NCBI GenBank assembly: GCA_036653735.1
Contig: JAVVTI010000038.1
Span: 1-8,231, forward strand
Direction: 5' to 3'
From: CAVCAD01 sp036653735
Lineage (GTDB): Bacteria; Bacillota_I; Bacilli_A; RF39; UBA660
Length of the DNA stretch: 8,231 nucleotides
The notes under the pieces are model-generated. The model worked only from the letters and a program-made list of their open reading frames with translations. It made no database searches and had not been told where the DNA came from. The translations under genes and the position numbers were made by a program. Positions 6,899 to 8,231 of the stretch are shown one piece after another; the stretch's first letter is position 1; the number at the start of each line of letters is the position of its first letter.

Positions 6899-8074
6899 AT
6901 GAAATGTGTATTAATGAATAAAACCATAGAAGTTTTAGTTGCTGAATATGATGCTGAATTGTTTTTATTTAGTAAAATTTATCAGCTAACAAATATTGAT
7001 TATGCACCATTACATATAAAATCTGCTTACCAAAAAGCCAAAAATATAAGTACGGAGTTAAGTCAGTGGTTCAATGATAGAGGAATCCCCTTTATAAGAG
7101 ATGACCTAGATTTATTACTTACTAAACTTAATGTTACAACTGCTAAAGAATTGTTAGATAAAGCCTTTGGATTATCATTATCAGATCAATATTGGATAAA
7201 ACCATATGAAAGCACTGTTCAGTATAAAGATATTAATTTCTTTGAACGTAAATTTAATTCTGCAGATTTTACTAATGCTACCTTTTCTAATTCAAATGAT
7301 TACAGCACTAAAATTAGTTTAATTTCACCTAACAATACAACCGATGGTAGATTAAAGAAAACCTGGATTATTAAGCAAAATAAAAGATATTTATTAAAAG
7401 GTGGTTTTAAAAATGAAGTAATGCAGCCTTTTAATGAAGTACTCGCAACTATGATTTGTGAGAAATTAAGCTTTTATCATACAAAATATATACTAGATAT
7501 TGTATCAAACAAAATAGTATCTAAGTGTGAATGTTTTGTTAATAAAGATACAGAGCTAGTAACAGCCTACCAAATACTACATAATAATTGTGATAAAAAG
7601 AATGCCTATGAAGAATATATAAAAATACTAGAAAATCATAGTATTAAAAACGTTAGAAAAAAACTAGAAGATATGTTTATTTTAGATTATATTATTATGA
7701 ATGAAGATAGACATTTAAATAACTTTGGCATCATTAGAGATGTAAACACACTAGAGTGGTTAGATGTAGCTCCTATTTTTGATAATGGACAATCATTAAA
7801 TATTTTAGATTATAATGATGAAGAAGTTATAATTAATGGTCAAGGTAGATTTTTCTATAATATAGATTCTTTTGATAGAATTATAGAAAACATTCAAGAT
7901 ATAAAAAGATATGACTTATCCAAGCTAGATGGAATTGTTGATGAGTTTGATAATCTATTACATAAATATACTAATATAACTCATATGACTGATAGAAGAA
8001 TTAATAAAATCTGTACATTATTATACAGTAGAATTAACACACTAAAAAAGATAATTGATAAAATAAATAAGTAA
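6899..8074 (+). CDS. HipA-like serine/threonine kinase without an adjacent antitoxin
   Basis: This 391-residue protein has the HipA C-terminal kinase fold. The likely glycine-rich segment is TTDGRLKKTW (147-156) and the ATP-binding lysine is probably K167 in YLLKGG. The catalytic loop is N268-E-D270-R-H272-L-N-N275, with D270 as base and N275 as metal ligand. The metal-binding motif APIFDNGQSL (291-300) supplies D295. All are intact, so phosphotransfer is expected. HipA itself phosphorylates glutamyl-tRNA synthetase, but related kinases have other targets and this one's is unknown. The first 120 residues, including LSLSDQYW (92-99) and INFF (112-115), are not the usual HipA N-terminal subdomain; I know a similar arrangement from orphan HipA-domain proteins of Firmicutes. 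AGAAGG (6887-6892), 6 bases before the ATG, supports the start; M6 is a possible but RBS-less alternative. No HipB-like helix-turn-helix gene lies on either side. Leucine is mostly TTA here, unlike the CTA-rich SNF2 gene. Confidence 0.85.
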   Translation: MKCVLMNKTIEVLVAEYDAELFLFSKIYQLTNIDYAPLHIKSAYQKAKNISTELSQWFNDRGIPFIRDDLDLLLTKLNVTTAKELLDKAFGLSLSDQYWIKPYESTVQYKDINFFERKFNSADFTNATFSNSNDYSTKISLISPNNTTDGRLKKTWIIKQNKRYLLKGGFKNEVMQPFNEVLATMICEKLSFYHTKYILDIVSNKIVSKCECFVNKDTELVTAYQILHNNCDKKNAYEEYIKILENHSIKNVRKKLEDMFILDYIIMNEDRHLNNFGIIRDVNTLEWLDVAPIFDNGQSLNILDYNDEEVIINGQGRFFYNIDSFDRIIENIQDIKRYDLSKLDGIVDEFDNLLHKYTNITHMTDRRINKICTLLYSRINTLKKIIDKINK

Positions 8075-8090
8075 AAAGCCTTTATTTATT
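8062..8090 (+). terminator. Weak AT-only hairpin at the end of the kinase gene
   Basis: AATAAATAAG (8062-8071) can pair with TTTATTTATT (8081-8090), ending in one G-U pair, around a 9-base loop that contains the stop codon (8072-8074). There is no GC core and no proper T run after it, so its strength as a terminator is doubtful. Confidence 0.25.
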
Positions 8091-8114
8091 ACTTTATAAA
8101 CTAAATATTTAATA

Positions 8115-8145
8115 TTGACTTAGTTACTATATAAAGAAATATATT
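8115..8145 (+). promoter_or_regulatory. Possible promoter pointing out of the window
   Basis: TTGACT (8115-8120) is a 5/6 match to the -35 consensus. TATATT (8140-8145) is the best -10 with a usable spacing of 19 bases; TATTAT at 8142 would need 21. If real, it would drive a transcript whose product lies beyond the window, or the hairpin region at 8151-8174. The AT-richness makes chance matches likely. Confidence 0.3.
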
Positions 8146-8185
8146 ATTATAAATTAACTACGATTAATTTTTTTAGTAGTAACTA
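8121..8185. repeat. Separated 9-base inverted repeat in the 3' non-coding region
   Basis: TAGTTACTA (8121-8129) is the exact reverse complement of TAGTAACTA (8177-8185), 47 bases apart, enclosing the T-tailed hairpin. The remainder to 8231 holds no gene I can support; it is less AT-rich than its surroundings (for example TTCACGGGC at 8186-8194) and ends in GTTAGTTAGTT. Confidence 0.5.
8151..8174 (+). other. AT-rich hairpin followed by a T run
   Basis: AAATTAA (8151-8157) and TTAATTT (8164-8170) pair perfectly around the loop CTACGA, and the T run continues to 8174. This has the shape of an intrinsic terminator but with an A-T-only stem of 7 pairs. It may end transcription of the kinase gene, or of a short RNA from the promoter just upstream. 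Confidence 0.35.
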
Positions 8186-8231
8186 TTCACGGGCAAATTT
8201 AAGTTGCATCATAAAACACTGTTAGTTAGTT

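Noticed and set aside
3..8074. Reassignment of TGA to tryptophan, as in Mycoplasma-like bacteria
   Set aside because: All 12 tryptophan codons are TGG and no in-frame TGA occurs in any of the four genes, which would be unexpected under that code at this AT content.
6806..8231. Classical HipBA toxin-antitoxin operon
   Set aside because: No HTH antitoxin frame exists in the 93 bases before or the 157 bases after the kinase gene within this window.
8183..8231. Short - strand frame ending MMQLKFARE near the right end
   Set aside because: It is closed by a stop codon only a few codons upstream and has no ribosome binding site or other support.
8075..8231. Insertion sequence terminus or attachment site
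   Set aside because: The inverted repeat and composition shift are suggestive, but no transposase, integrase or target duplication is visible, so no mobile element is annotated.

Overview
The window is a very AT-rich stretch (by eye about a quarter G+C) with four full-length genes, all on the + strand. Lysine, asparagine and isoleucine codons are A/T-rich, and the ribosome binding sites are AGGAGA- or AGAAGG-like. The one clear intrinsic terminator is of the Firmicutes type. These features suggest a low-GC Firmicutes/Bacilli or Clostridia-like bacterium; the species cannot be named. All 12 tryptophans in the four genes are encoded by TGG and no TGA lies in frame, so the standard bacterial code fits better than a Mycoplasma-type code.

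Region 1 (3-3585) holds two tandem paralogues of about 580 residues. Each has one N-terminal membrane segment followed by a large domain with degenerate WG-type beta repeats. They are 25 bases apart, almost certainly co-transcribed, and end at a hairpin-plus-T-tract terminator. Their first 125 bases are nearly identical, while the rest has diverged to very different degrees, giving a mosaic pattern. The window begins 2 bases before the first start codon, so their promoter, and perhaps further copies, lie upstream.

Region 2 (3587-6805) has its own candidate promoter and a 1056-residue Swi2/Snf2-family ATPase. This protein has an N-terminal SWIM zinc finger, a middle region where the bacterial SNF2-associated domain is expected, and a C-terminal two-lobed motor with all main motifs intact. 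A strong perfect inverted repeat lies inside the gene, just before the motor domain.

Region 3 (6868-8074) has an extended -10 promoter and a 391-residue HipA-like serine/threonine kinase, with the catalytic and metal-binding motifs intact and no HipB-like antitoxin beside it. Its leucine codon choice looks different from that of the SNF2 gene, which may mean a separate origin.

Region 4 (8075-8231) is non-coding. It holds weak AT hairpins, a separated 9-base inverted repeat, a possible outward promoter and a less AT-rich tail that runs off the window.

Nothing shows that the three units work as one system. The arrangement looks like an accessory region in which a surface-protein pair, a DNA/RNA-remodelling ATPase and an orphan HipA-like kinase lie side by side, each under its own control. 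No complete novel multi-gene system can be claimed from the sequence. The most unusual items are the mosaic paralogue pair, the antitoxin-less kinase with an extra N-terminal module, and the intragenic palindrome.
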